Shown piece by piece: positions 39,104-47,561 of a stretch of DNA of 64,000 nucleotides (positions are counted from its first letter, which is position 1; each line of letters begins with the position of its first letter). The notes beneath the pieces were generated by a model. That model saw only the letters and a list, made by a program, of their open reading frames with translations. It was not told the DNA's origin and made no database searches. The translations under genes and the position numbers were made by a program. Source of the stretch: UBA4416 sp038327195 (GTDB lineage: Bacteria > Bacteroidota > Bacteroidia > B-17B0 > Aurantibacillaceae); assembly GCA_038327195.1 (NCBI GenBank), contig JBBQKU010000015.1, positions 1 through 64,000 on the forward strand, written 5' to 3'.

Positions 39104-40585
39104 TTAATTTAAATCATCATTAAAAAAATCTTTTTGCGAAAAAATAGAACTTGCAACATCTGTGAATTGTACGCCATATTCTAATCTGTTTTTAGTTAGT
39201 AAAGTATGTTCGGCCATTCCAAATAAAACAAATTCCATCATCACATATTTTTCTTGTTTCGTTAATTTTGGGTGATAGATATTTACTAAATCAGAAAGTG
39301 TTGGAATACTATCTAAGGTTTTTTTATAATTTTTTTCGTCTTCTAAAAGTAATACATCAATCATATTGCCTTCTTCAAACCAATTAACAATAGCTTGATA
39401 CGGACTGTCATCTTTTTTCTTTTTTAGTTTTGCTGGACTTGGAAAAAGTTCTGAAAACTGATTTTGAATGGCTTTCCCTAATAAGTTTTGCGCAACTATT
39501 GCAGGGCCTTCTTGTTCGCCTTCATATACCAGTTCTATCTTTCCAATTACAGCAGGTATCACGCCACTTAAATCGCTCACACGTGCTATTGTTTTTGTTT
39601 CACCGTTTTTAAACATGCGTCGCTCTGCTGTACTTAATAAATTTTCGTAAGCAGAAATAGTTAACCTCGCCGAAACGCCACTCTTAGCATCTACAAACTC
39701 ACTTTCTCTGGCTTCAAAAGCAATTCGTTCAACAAGCGTTGCTAATAAATCTGGCACAAAAATAGTTTCTTTTTGAGACTGACTCAATTTTGCTTCTTGT
39801 GCAGTAATTTGTTTTGATATGTTTATTTCCTTTGGATAATGCGTTAAAATTTGACTTCCAATTCTATCTTTTAATGGCGTAACTATACTTCCTCTATTGG
39901 TATAATCTTCGGGGTTAGCTGTAAAAATAAATTCAATATCTAATGGTATGCGTATTTTAAAACCACGTATTTGAATATCGCCTTCTTGCAAAATATTAAA
40001 TAAAGCAACTTGTATACGAGCTTGCAAATCGGGTAATTCATTAATCACAAAAATACAACGGTTACTACGAGGAATAATGCCATAATGTATTACACGCTCA
40101 TCAGCATAATTCAATTTTAAATTTGCAGCTTTAATCGGATCTACATCACCAATTAAATCAGACACAGAAACATCGGGTGTTGCTAATTTTTCAATATAGC
40201 GTTCACTTCGGTGCAACCATGTAATAGGCGTTTCATCGCCCATAGTTGCAATTAATTGTTTAGAGAAATTAGAAATGGGTTTTAAAGGGTCGTCGTTTAA
40301 TTCGCTACCTGTAACAAATGGAATGTATTCATCCAATAAATCAATAAGCTGACGTGCTATACGTGTTTTTGCTTGTCCTCTTAAACCCAATAAATTCATA
40401 TTGTGGCGAGATAAAATAGCTCTTTCAATATCAGGAATTACAGTTTCTTCGTAACCTAATATGCCTTTAAATACATTTTCTTTTTTCTGTAATTTAGAAA
40501 TTAAATTATCTCTTAATTCATCTTTAATGGTTTTAAAAATGTATCCCGATTTTTTTAATTCTCCTAGTGTTTTTATTGCTTGCAT
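39104..40585 (-). CDS. MoxR / magnesium-chelatase-like AAA+ ATPase
   Basis: A 493-residue AAA+ protein. Walker A is GLRGQAKTRIARQL, the Walker B region reads CIFVINELPDL (Asn where Asp is usual before Glu), followed by ARIQVALFNILQEGDIQIRG and sensor-1-like FIFTANPEDYTNRG. This is the BchI/MoxR type. It lies 21 bp downstream of a VWA-domain gene; such pairs act as ATPase plus VWA adaptor in metal insertion or complex assembly. No chlorophyll genes are present, so the client is unknown. Confidence 0.88.
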   Translation of the reverse strand: MQAIKTLGELKKSGYIFKTIKDELRDNLISKLQKKENVFKGILGYEETVIPDIERAILSRHNMNLLGLRGQAKTRIARQLIDLLDEYIPFVTGSELNDDPLKPISNFSKQLIATMGDETPITWLHRSERYIEKLATPDVSVSDLIGDVDPIKAANLKLNYADERVIHYGIIPRSNRCIFVINELPDLQARIQVALFNILQEGDIQIRGFKIRIPLDIEFIFTANPEDYTNRGSIVTPLKDRIGSQILTHYPKEINISKQITAQEAKLSQSQKETIFVPDLLATLVERIAFEARESEFVDAKSGVSARLTISAYENLLSTAERRMFKNGETKTIARVSDLSGVIPAVIGKIELVYEGEQEGPAIVAQNLLGKAIQNQFSELFPSPAKLKKKKDDSPYQAIVNWFEEGNMIDVLLLEDEKNYKKTLDSIPTLSDLVNIYHPKLTKQEKYVMMEFVLFGMAEHTLLTKNRLEYGVQFTDVASSIFSQKDFFNDDLN

Positions 40586-40606
40586 AATTTAAATGTAAAA
40601 TGTTTA

Positions 40607-41698
40607 TTAGAAATTTCTTTTTTTATTGCGTTCAAAATCTTCAAAAATAAAGTTGCCAAGTCCTTGTAATGAGGTATAGAAAGCCTTGCCATTGTTGGCT
40701 TCTGTAAAATTATGAACAAACTCTTGAAGGTACGGATCATTAGCAACCATAAAGGTTGTAATGGGTATTTTCAAAAACCGACAACTTTGTGCTAAGGTTA
40801 AACACTTGTTAACTATTTTAGTATCTAAGCCATTACTGTTTTTATAATAACCACCATTTTCTTTTAAGCAAGTTGGCTTGCCATCGGTTATCATAAATAT
40901 TTGTTTATTTAAATTTTTCCGTCTTCGTAGCAAATCCATAGCCAGTTCTAAACCTGCAACGGTGTTAGTGTGGTAAGGCCCAACTTGAAGATATGGTAAA
41001 TCTTTCACTTCAATTTGCCAAGCATCATTTCCAAACACAATAATATCAAGCGTATCTTTCGGATATTTTCGTTTAATCAATTCGGCTAAGGCCATGGCCA
41101 CATTTTTAGCAGGTGTAATTCTATCCTCTCCATATAATATCATGGAGTGCGAAATATCAATCATCAACACCGTTGAAGTTTGAGTTTTATGTTCTTTTTC
41201 GTAAACCGCTAAATCATTTTCCGTTAATTTAAAATCGCCAGCACCATTATTTATCTGCGCATTTTTTAAAGAATCGAGCATCGATATTTGATCTAAGGCA
41301 TCACCAAATTGGTAAGGACGTGTATCGTTTGTAATATCGGTTCCATTCCCTTTAAATTTGGTGCTATGATTTCCGGATGTTCCTTTTTTAAGTTTACCAA
41401 ATATTTTTTCGAGTGCTTGCTCTCTAATAGCTTGTTCGGTTTTGGAAGTGATGATGATGTTTCCAGAGTTTGGAGCATCGTATTTTATATAGCCTTTATC
41501 TTTTAAATCATTGATAAAATCAGGGATTGTATAATTTTCATCCGTTAATTTATATTCTTTATCTAATTCAGTTAGCCAATTAATGGCTTCATCAAAATCG
41601 CCACTAGTAAAGGTTATTAATTGCTTAAATATATCAAATAACTTATCAAAGGGAGTTTGAAATGGTTTGGTATAGTTAGTAAATCGAAAGCCTATCAT
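40607..41698 (-). CDS. VWA-domain protein, partner of the AAA+ ATPase
   Basis: A 363-residue cytoplasmic protein. The N-terminal helical half (about 1-165) is followed by a von Willebrand A domain (about 175-355) with MIDAS residues in MIDISHSMILYGEDR and FMITDGKP. It lies directly upstream of the MoxR-like gene on the same strand. The arrangement fits BchD/CoxE-like VWA proteins that recruit the ATPase; the target is unknown. ATG start. Confidence 0.87.
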   Translation of the reverse strand: MIGFRFTNYTKPFQTPFDKLFDIFKQLITFTSGDFDEAINWLTELDKEYKLTDENYTIPDFINDLKDKGYIKYDAPNSGNIIITSKTEQAIREQALEKIFGKLKKGTSGNHSTKFKGNGTDITNDTRPYQFGDALDQISMLDSLKNAQINNGAGDFKLTENDLAVYEKEHKTQTSTVLMIDISHSMILYGEDRITPAKNVAMALAELIKRKYPKDTLDIIVFGNDAWQIEVKDLPYLQVGPYHTNTVAGLELAMDLLRRRKNLNKQIFMITDGKPTCLKENGGYYKNSNGLDTKIVNKCLTLAQSCRFLKIPITTFMVANDPYLQEFVHNFTEANNGKAFYTSLQGLGNFIFEDFERNKKRNF

Positions 41699-41892
41699 AT
41701 ATCAATAACAAAAAAGAAGGTAATATGTTTATGGACGTAAAATTATTTAATTTATGTTTAAATATCCAAGAATTTTCCGACAAATACCATAATCTAAAGC
41801 CAATTAAAACTAAAAATTTAGCTTACTGTTTTTTTGGGGATAGATACAAAAAGGGTGAAAAAATTGTATTCCTTTATCAATAGTGTTTTCTA

Positions 41893-42930
41893 TTATTTCA
41901 GAACTTGTGAATCGCTTACCTCATTTAAAAAATCAAGAATTTTTTTATTGACAATTTCAGGTTGATCTATTGATAAAAAATGTCCAGCATTCGTAATTTT
42001 TACAGTTTTAATATTAGGAAATAAATTTTTTGCCCTATTCATACTTTTGGTATTATTAATAATATCTTGATCGCCAATTAACAAAAGTATTGGCATTTTC
42101 AGTGATTTTAGTTGTGTATCTGAAAAAGGCCTCATTTGTAAAAAACATTTACTTATAGTTGCTTTTTTTGTAGCAATGAAATACTGATTAATAAATATCT
42201 GACTTATCTTATCCACATTAAAAGTCATTGTTTCCAAAACATTCCTCAATCGTTTTCTTTTTGGAAAAAGTGAATATTCAATATTATTGATAATCTTTAT
42301 TCCTGGTCTTATCCATATAAATGTTTGTGCAGGACTCAATAATACAATTTTATTTATTCGAGTTTTATCATGAAGCGCAATATTCATTGCCAGCCAACCA
42401 CCTCGGGAAGCGCCTATTAAACTAAATTTTTTAAGATTTAGTTGGTCAAATATTTCATAATACCATTTCACTATTTCAGACGTTTCAGAAGGATCTCCTG
42501 TACAAAGAGATTTTCCTGGTTCCAAAAAAAAATCAATGGCATACACCCTATATTTTTCAGAATATGATTTAATATTTGGATACCACATCGTTGAGCTCGC
42601 ATTCATTCCATGCAATAAAACAAGAGGTTCGCCATTTTCAGGACCTGTAATAATAACATGAGCATTGCCATAACTGGTTTTTATGTACTTTTCTAATAAT
42701 GGTATTTGCCAAAGGGTTAATGCTTTATCATAAGACTGGAGATAAGTAAGATTTTCACCCTTTAAACTTACAATTGTGTCTTTTTCAATCAGTATGTCTG
42801 ATTTAGGCTCAATTTTTTTTATGGTATCTGGCACAACAGTTATCTCTTCAACTTTTTCCCCATCACTTCCACAACCATACATGAAAAATGAAATTATAAA
42901 TAAAGTAAAAAATCTAGTCTTAAGTTTCAT
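41893..42930 (-). CDS. Alpha/beta hydrolase lipoprotein
   Basis: A 345-residue protein. Signal peptide MKLKTRFFTLFIISFFMYGC with lipobox YGC, then an alpha/beta hydrolase core (about 85-340): oxyanion HGMNASSTMWYPN, nucleophile elbow IGASRGGWLAMN with Ser, acid in LLIGDQDIIN, and catalytic His in NAGHFLSIDQP. A surface or periplasmic esterase/lipase is likely; the substrate is unknown. It precedes the accessory island. Confidence 0.85.
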   Translation of the reverse strand: MKLKTRFFTLFIISFFMYGCGSDGEKVEEITVVPDTIKKIEPKSDILIEKDTIVSLKGENLTYLQSYDKALTLWQIPLLEKYIKTSYGNAHVIITGPENGEPLVLLHGMNASSTMWYPNIKSYSEKYRVYAIDFFLEPGKSLCTGDPSETSEIVKWYYEIFDQLNLKKFSLIGASRGGWLAMNIALHDKTRINKIVLLSPAQTFIWIRPGIKIINNIEYSLFPKRKRLRNVLETMTFNVDKISQIFINQYFIATKKATISKCFLQMRPFSDTQLKSLKMPILLLIGDQDIINNTKSMNRAKNLFPNIKTVKITNAGHFLSIDQPEIVNKKILDFLNEVSDSQVLK

Positions 42931-43063
42931 GGGCTAAAAATAAGTTAAAAGCTTCACTTATTTTTACTTTTATTTTTTTTGCTTATTACTCTAATAAAAT
43001 AGAAAACAGTCCGTCTCGTCTTCTATTACGCTAGCAATCAAGAGAGAGAGGGCAAACCTTATA

Positions 43064-43290
43064 TTACCTAATGATACTTTCAATTAATGTTACAGCTTCT
43101 TTAGGTGTCAATATTGGTAATGAACTTGCTTTAATGTCTTTAGCGTCACGGGTAACACTAAATTCAATTTTAGTAAAAGACTTTCTACAATTATATTGAA
43201 TAGCATCTTTAAATTTTAAAACTACTAAAGTTTTATCTCTCCATTTTTGTTGATTATAACACCAACAACGGCGGAAATTGACTGAGCCAT
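43064..43290 (-). pseudogene. Frameshifted mini-gene with PIN-like C-terminus
   Basis: From the ATG at 43290 the frame reads MAQSISAVVGVIINKNGEIK, then needs one extra A in an AAAA run (near 43230) to continue TLVVLKFKDAIQYN and on to FSVTRDAKDIKASSLPILTP before the stop at 43064. The second part resembles the C-terminus of PIN-domain toxins (DAIQY ... TRDAKDIK ... PILTP). The related repeat at 43921 has five As at that point, which supports a one-base deletion. It starts 5 bp after the 178-residue gene. Confidence 0.6.
43211..43275 (-). repeat. Island repeat R1
   Basis: First of three copies of a roughly 65-90-bp sequence read on the minus strand as GTTGTTGGTGTTAT ... GGAGAGATAAAACTTTA ... 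TTTTAAAATTT. This copy lies inside the frameshifted mini-gene. Confidence 0.75.
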
Positions 43291-43295
43291 ATATT

Positions 43296-43832
43296 TTATT
43301 TCTCTATTACCTGTTTGCTTACCTTATATGGATAAAGAACTGCTGCTGCAATTCCATAGAATGCAATCCAATGCCCAGAAAACAACATTAGTTGAAGAGC
43401 AGAATAATGATTGTATTCCATTTCTGTAATTGTTTTTATTGTGTGTCCGTGATTTTGCAAAATATATGCTCCATTCTTTATTTCGGCCGTATAAGGTTGT
43501 ATTGCAATAATAATTATAAAATTAAACAAAGCATGAATAAAGCCAATGGCTGCAATAATTGTCAGCCAAGTTGGTGTGTGTCTGAAAATTGTTTTAAAGA
43601 AGTTTTTGTGTTTAGCAAAACCTAGAGTATTGTTTTGTCTTAGGCCTTTCAATTCAATATTGTTTTTTAAACTCAAAACAGTTGGAAGCCAAACAACAAA
43701 GATTCCAATATGCAATAACCACACAAAAGGAAATTGTTCTGAAATGTTGTAGTCGACAAGTAATGCTATTAAATGGAATAGCAATGAAATTGTCCAGCCG
43801 ATACATGCTAAAATGAAAAGGAATTTTTTCAT
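43296..43832 (-). CDS. Four-helix membrane protein of the accessory island
   Basis: 178 residues with four hydrophobic segments (FLFILACIGWTISLLFHLI; FVWLLHIGIFVVWLPTVL; TWLTIIAAIGFIHALFNFII; LMLFSGHWIAFYGIAAAVLY). No named family is recognised. It is preceded by repeat R2 and a promoter of the shared island type, with a predicted leader of about 80 nt. Neighbours are a PLD-like gene and a broken PIN-like gene. Confidence 0.65.
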   Translation of the reverse strand: MKKFLFILACIGWTISLLFHLIALLVDYNISEQFPFVWLLHIGIFVVWLPTVLSLKNNIELKGLRQNNTLGFAKHKNFFKTIFRHTPTWLTIIAAIGFIHALFNFIIIIAIQPYTAEIKNGAYILQNHGHTIKTITEMEYNHYSALQLMLFSGHWIAFYGIAAAVLYPYKVSKQVIEK

Positions 43833-43920
43833 TATTCTTTTTGTCTAAATTTGATACTAACGTATTTTCTGCTTATTTCAGTTTGGGTTTTGAATTACAC
43901 TTCTGCTAAATGTTATAGCA

Positions 43921-43950
43921 TAAAGATACAATATTGTTGGACGTTTGAAA
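43921..43950 (-). promoter_or_regulatory. Island promoter upstream of the 178-residue gene
   Basis: On the minus strand TTTC (43947-43950), 18 nt, then TATCTTTA (43921-43928), close to TTTG / TAnnTTTG. The start of transcription would be near 43914. Confidence 0.5.
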
Positions 43951-44012
43951 TTTTAAAACTAATAAAGTTTTTATCTCTCCATTTTTGTTGGCGATAACAG
44001 CAACAATGGTGG
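43921..44012 (-). repeat. Island repeat R2 with embedded promoter
   Basis: Nearly identical to R3 at 46301-46388. On the minus strand it remains open as a peptide-like frame (STIVAVIANKNGEIKTLL) but has no start, and it ends in the promoter core. Confidence 0.75.
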
Positions 44013-44093
44013 AAAAATCTCAATTCTGTTTCAATTCATTATATTTGATTCTTATGGATTGACTGATGTACTTAGTGTCTAAAATTATAATTA

Positions 44094-44840
44094 TTAAAAA
44101 GGTAGGTCGCCTTTGCCTAGTTCAATTACTAATATTTCGGGATACGCTATATATTCGCCATACTGACCTTTTTTCATTTGTGCACCTTTACTTTTTCCAA
44201 TATTTGTCAAAACCCATTCATCATTTCTCTTTTCAATCCATTTTAATTTTTCAAATTTATGCTGAAGGTCTTTTGCAGAAACGCCTATCTCTTTTGATAA
44301 GGCTGTTGCAGAAAGAAATTTTCCGTCATACGGTACTGTTTTCTCAGCAACAGGTTCGTGTTTAGATTCTTTTACAGGTGCGGGTTTAACAGGCGCTTTT
44401 TCAACTGAAACAATTAATTCGTCACTTATACGAATTAGTCTTTTCACTTCCTCATATATTTCACTGTATAATGTTGGGTCAGATTCTTTGGTAACATAAA
44501 TACCCATTTCATTATTATTTACTTGAGAGAACTCGTATAAATTCATTGAAGTTATAATAGCTTCATTTTCGTTCAAATAACATTTTGCATGCAGGTCTTT
44601 ACAGAAACTTGAGCGAATACTAGTTTGGGATTTTAGCCAATTATTTTCATCTGGTTGTAATTCATTCTTACCATAAATAACTCTTATGTCTATTTTTAGG
44701 CGGTTCTTGTCTTCAAGGGATTCCTTTATGCGTTCATTAATTTTCAGATAAGGACTGATTAAAATTAATTTTTCATTTGCTTTATTTATTAATTGTTGCA
44801 AATGATATGAAACTCCCGTTGTGTCTAAAAATTTTGCCAT
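44094..44840 (-). CDS. Phospholipase D-like protein with one HKD motif
   Basis: A 248-residue protein. The N-terminal half (about 1-130) has a PLD-family core: LHAKCYLNENEAIITSMNL supplies the HxK and downstream acidic/Ser positions. One HKD per chain suggests a dimeric nuclease or phosphodiesterase of the Nuc type. The C-terminal part after a Pro/Lys linker (about 135-160) looks like a small winged-helix domain (FLSATALSKEIGVSAKDLQ). There is no signal peptide. Its place in an accessory island suggests a role in DNA processing or defence, but that is inference. Confidence 0.75.
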   Translation of the reverse strand: MAKFLDTTGVSYHLQQLINKANEKLILISPYLKINERIKESLEDKNRLKIDIRVIYGKNELQPDENNWLKSQTSIRSSFCKDLHAKCYLNENEAIITSMNLYEFSQVNNNEMGIYVTKESDPTLYSEIYEEVKRLIRISDELIVSVEKAPVKPAPVKESKHEPVAEKTVPYDGKFLSATALSKEIGVSAKDLQHKFEKLKWIEKRNDEWVLTNIGKSKGAQMKKGQYGEYIAYPEILVIELGKGDLPF

Positions 44841-44861
44841 ATGTTTTTAATTTAATTCTGT

Positions 44862-44869
44862 CAAATATA
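44862..44869 (-). promoter_or_regulatory. -7 box upstream of the PLD-like gene
   Basis: TATATTTG on the minus strand matches TAnnTTTG exactly, 22 bp before the ATG. No clear TTTG lies at -33. Confidence 0.4.
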
Positions 44870-44917
44870 AGTTTTTTGTCAATATGTTGGTTTAATTTTT
44901 GGGTCTTTCGCAGCAGG

Positions 44918-45367
44918 TTATAAGCCGTTTTTAATTGTATCTGTTGATATTGAGTCTACTGTCACAGGACCTATTGAGTCACCAGTTAATACTTGTTGCT
45001 TTTCTATTACTTCTCCTTCCGTCGGAGTATTGCATCCTGTCAAGGTAAGTAGTCCGCTTATAAGTAATAGAACCGAAACTCTCACAACTTTAGTTTTAAT
45101 ATTCAAATAAGCATTGCAGTATAGGTCTACCAAAATTGTCTGAAGTCTATTTTTGTCCAACTTAAGTTGTCCCTTGTAGAAATGTCCACATGTTTTTTTG
45201 TCGGGGTTCTTTTTAAAATAGTTAGAAATTTCTTCTGAAGTCATTTCTGTAAAGTCTACGACTGTCTTACTGCATGCGTTACAGTATCTGCCTGTTTTAT
45301 TTGGAATCATTTTGTCCCAGTCTGCTTGACAAGGATTTGGAATCTCTATTTGATGTCTATTCTTCAT
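44918..45367 (-). CDS. Cysteine-motif lipoprotein-like protein
   Basis: About 149 residues from the ATG at 45367 (MKNRHQIEIPNPCQADWDKM); an earlier in-frame start at 45397 is less likely. A recurrent Bacteroidota motif is seen: GRYCNACSKTVVDFTEMTSEEI with a later CGHFYKGQL, so probably a metal or disulfide site. A hydrophobic segment (VSVLLLISGLLTLTGC) follows about residue 100. The function is unknown. It has its own promoter of the island type. Confidence 0.7.
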   Translation of the reverse strand: MKNRHQIEIPNPCQADWDKMIPNKTGRYCNACSKTVVDFTEMTSEEISNYFKKNPDKKTCGHFYKGQLKLDKNRLQTILVDLYCNAYLNIKTKVVRVSVLLLISGLLTLTGCNTPTEGEVIEKQQVLTGDSIGPVTVDSISTDTIKNGL

Positions 45368-45449
45368 TTTGTGTATGAGTAAAATGGCTTCTAACACTTT
45401 GCTAGCAGACTTAGTTTAATTTTGAAAAAGTGCTTACCGAATCTTTGTT

Positions 45450-45482
45450 TAAAGATACAATTGTTTGTTGCTTTTGCAAAAA
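45450..45482 (-). promoter_or_regulatory. Island promoter upstream of the cysteine-motif gene
   Basis: On the minus strand TTTTTG (45477-45482), 19 nt, then TATCTTTA (45450-45457). The core CAATTGTATCTTTA is shared with the promoters at 43921 and 46301. Leader about 77 nt. Confidence 0.55.
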
Positions 45483-45577
45483 TGAAAAACCTACTGTTTA
45501 CCGAAAATTTTGCAATAGCTTTGTTGCCTATCCAAATTGAATAAATTGAATAATACGTGTTTTTGCTGCTACCTTTC

Positions 45578-46204
45578 TCATTTTTTATCATAAAAACATT
45601 GACTTCCAACTGCTCCACCACCATATTCTAAAACAAGTTTTTCCGAAGCCATTATATAAATACAACCGTCATTATAATTTTTTCGCAAACTGTCTGGAAT
45701 TGGGTTGTCAAAAACGTGGAATGAATACATTCCCATTCCGCTTCTTTGAAAACCAATTTTAGTAGGTTCTCCACTTTCTATTTGTATGCAATTTGCGTTG
45801 TCCAATTTTTCCTTTAGAGTTTTTAAGGTTTCTCTAGTCCAACCCAGAGGTTTAATAATGTTGTCTATTCTTTCAGTATTAATTTTCAAGTCCCAATCTA
45901 AAAATATAAATCCGTTTTGGTCACCTGGTGTATAGGCTAATGGTTTAATTCCAAATCTTGTCAATGTGTTGTCGTTGTCAAACTCAATTTCAACAAATCT
46001 ATTTTTAGGTACTATTTCATTGAAATATTTTTTTAATTCGTAAATTTCTGTTTTGTTTTTTTCAAAGTTTTCCTTTAGTTCTGTCACTGAGTAATCTTTG
46101 TCAAAACCACCAAAAGCAAAAATAATCATAACGATATAACCTATGAAAATCACAAGTATGGTTCCAAATAAAATTAAAATTATTTTTAAAATATTCTTTA
46201 CCAT
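45578..46204 (-). CDS. Membrane-anchored hypothetical protein of the island
   Basis: 208 residues: one N-terminal transmembrane helix (ILKIILILFGTILVIFIGYIV) and a mixed alpha/beta extracytoplasmic region with PTKIGFQRSGMGMYSFHVFD and a C-terminal GGGAVGSQCFYDKK. No family is recognised. ATG start, with a leader of about 90 nt after the R3 promoter. The gene stands first in the island on the transcribed strand. Confidence 0.65.
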   Translation of the reverse strand: MVKNILKIILILFGTILVIFIGYIVMIIFAFGGFDKDYSVTELKENFEKNKTEIYELKKYFNEIVPKNRFVEIEFDNDNTLTRFGIKPLAYTPGDQNGFIFLDWDLKINTERIDNIIKPLGWTRETLKTLKEKLDNANCIQIESGEPTKIGFQRSGMGMYSFHVFDNPIPDSLRKNYNDGCIYIMASEKLVLEYGGGAVGSQCFYDKK

Positions 46205-46300
46205 TTTGTTTGTCGAATTAGTGTTGGCCTCAGTTTGCAGGTAATGTTTTCGCGGTTTGTTTCAGGCCATATTGGAACTGATGTCTGCCGAATATTTAGT

Positions 46301-46330
46301 TAAAGATACAATATTGTTGGACGTTTGAAA
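46301..46330 (-). promoter_or_regulatory. Island promoter upstream of the 208-residue gene
   Basis: Same sequence as at 43921-43950: TTTC (46327-46330), 18 nt, TATCTTTA (46301-46308) on the minus strand. Confidence 0.5.
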
Positions 46331-46388
46331 TTTTAAAACTAATAAAGTTTATCTCTCCATTTTTTTGATGATAACACCAACAACGGCG
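46301..46388 (-). repeat. Island repeat R3
   Basis: Third copy of the island repeat, nearly identical to R2 with small deletions that close the peptide-like frame. It marks the upstream border of the island, next to a palindromic element. Confidence 0.75.
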
Positions 46389-46416
46389 TAAATACCTAGA
46401 ATATTTTTGTTTTTTT

Positions 46417-46497
46417 GGAGCTAATTCCTGCTTTCCGTTGCAATCTTTTTTTTTTTTAAGGAAACCAAAAAAGGATTTTCACTGCAATCAGGGCTAT
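46417..46497. repeat. Palindromic intergenic element after the PorP/SprF gene
   Basis: Read on the minus strand: ATAGCCCTGATTGCAGTG, then CCTTTTT ... AAAAAAGATTGCAACGG and AGCAGGAATTAGCTCC. It is the same family as 22282-22360, again just after a gene end, here in the gene's orientation. A terminator-like role is inferred. Confidence 0.7.
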
Positions 46498-46511
46498 TAT
46501 GCCTAATATAT

Positions 46512-47447
46512 TTAGGAATATATGCTATTAACTCCAATGAATCTTTTTTTGGTTTTTACTCTCCAAAACTTAAATGCTAAACCAACTTCGTGCGAACCAG
46601 CAGTATTTCCTGAAAGCCTACTAACTGTTACATCATACGAATAATTGATTGCTATCAGTTTATTTTTATAGCCGAAATTTAAAACAATAGCGTCATTGTT
46701 TCTATAAGAAAGTGCAATGTTTAAATGTTTAAAAAACAGAACGCTAACACCTTCCGTCATAAGCAAAAAATTTTGTTGTTGAACATAATACATAAAAGGA
46801 GAAATACTTATCTTTTTAAATTGTAAAGTATATCCAAATTGTACTCCATATCTCCTTAGCAATTTAGAAGGGCCAAATAAGCCTTCGTCTGGCTCTGTAA
46901 TATGATGAGTTGAAAGTCCAAGTAAGAAATTTTTATAATAGACAATTGTACCTAAGTTAAAATCTATAAATTCTTTTTTTTGAATAAAATTATAATTCCC
47001 ATTACTCCAAACATTGCTTAATCGTGGGTCAATCATATCACCAAAAAGTAATTTGCTTGTATCTACTTTTTTCTCTCCATAACAAAATTCAATTGATGGT
47101 CTCACTAAAACATTTTTTACATTAATATTTTGAGAATAAAAAATGGAGATAATATTCGTTTTTAATGTTCCTTTACAGATATCATCATTTAAATAATTAA
47201 CGCCAGCATAGGCATTCAACTTTGGAATGTATTGATAAAAATTTGCAGACATCGTCACGTAATTTGCACTAATATTTGGCCATTGATTCCGGTAATTTAC
47301 TCCAAGTCGGGCACAACTATCATTGCCAGCTAATGCGGGGTTTAAATTAATATTGCCTAATGATGTTTGCGAAAATTGGGGATCTTGAGCAAATACATTC
47401 AACGCTGATGCTATTATGATTATACTAATTGATACAATTTTTTTCAT
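46512..47447 (-). CDS. PorP/SprF family type IX secretion membrane protein
   Basis: About 311 residues from the ATG at 47447 (MKKIVSISIIIIASALNVFA signal peptide); the frame is open to 47483. The family pattern is clear: QDPQFSQTSLGNINLNPALAG near the start, NYRNQWPNI, and barrel strands ending with GSHEVGLAFKFW. PorP/SprF proteins are outer-membrane parts of the gliding/type IX secretion apparatus or partners of specific cargo. It lacks neighbouring gld/por genes. A bidirectional terminator separates it from nuoN. Confidence 0.88.
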   Translation of the reverse strand: MKKIVSISIIIIASALNVFAQDPQFSQTSLGNINLNPALAGNDSCARLGVNYRNQWPNISANYVTMSANFYQYIPKLNAYAGVNYLNDDICKGTLKTNIISIFYSQNINVKNVLVRPSIEFCYGEKKVDTSKLLFGDMIDPRLSNVWSNGNYNFIQKKEFIDFNLGTIVYYKNFLLGLSTHHITEPDEGLFGPSKLLRRYGVQFGYTLQFKKISISPFMYYVQQQNFLLMTEGVSVLFFKHLNIALSYRNNDAIVLNFGYKNKLIAINYSYDVTVSRLSGNTAGSHEVGLAFKFWRVKTKKRFIGVNSIYS

Positions 47448-47508
47448 AATCAAAAATATATTGAGCTTACTAAAAATATACATACTACTTTACAAGCTAT
47501 TAAAAAAC

Positions 47509-47539
47509 CACCAGTCAGGTTTTAAAAACCTGACTGGTG
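47509..47539. terminator. Bidirectional terminator at the end of the nuo operon
   Basis: ACCAGTCAGGTTTT pairs with AAAACCTGACTGGT (47510-47523 with 47525-47538), with a further C-G pair outside. It lies 22 bp beyond the nuoN stop. Confidence 0.85.
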
Positions 47540-47561
47540 TTAATGTACTAATGAAATATTA

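Noticed and set aside
45391..45624. 77-codon minus-strand ORF
   Set aside because: It overlaps the 208-residue gene in another frame and runs over the promoter of the cysteine-motif gene; composition is not protein-like.
43211..46388. Proven integron with attC sites
   Set aside because: GTTGGAC-like core words appear, but the paired inverse cores do not fit cleanly and no integrase is in the window; kept only as a cassette-like hypothesis.
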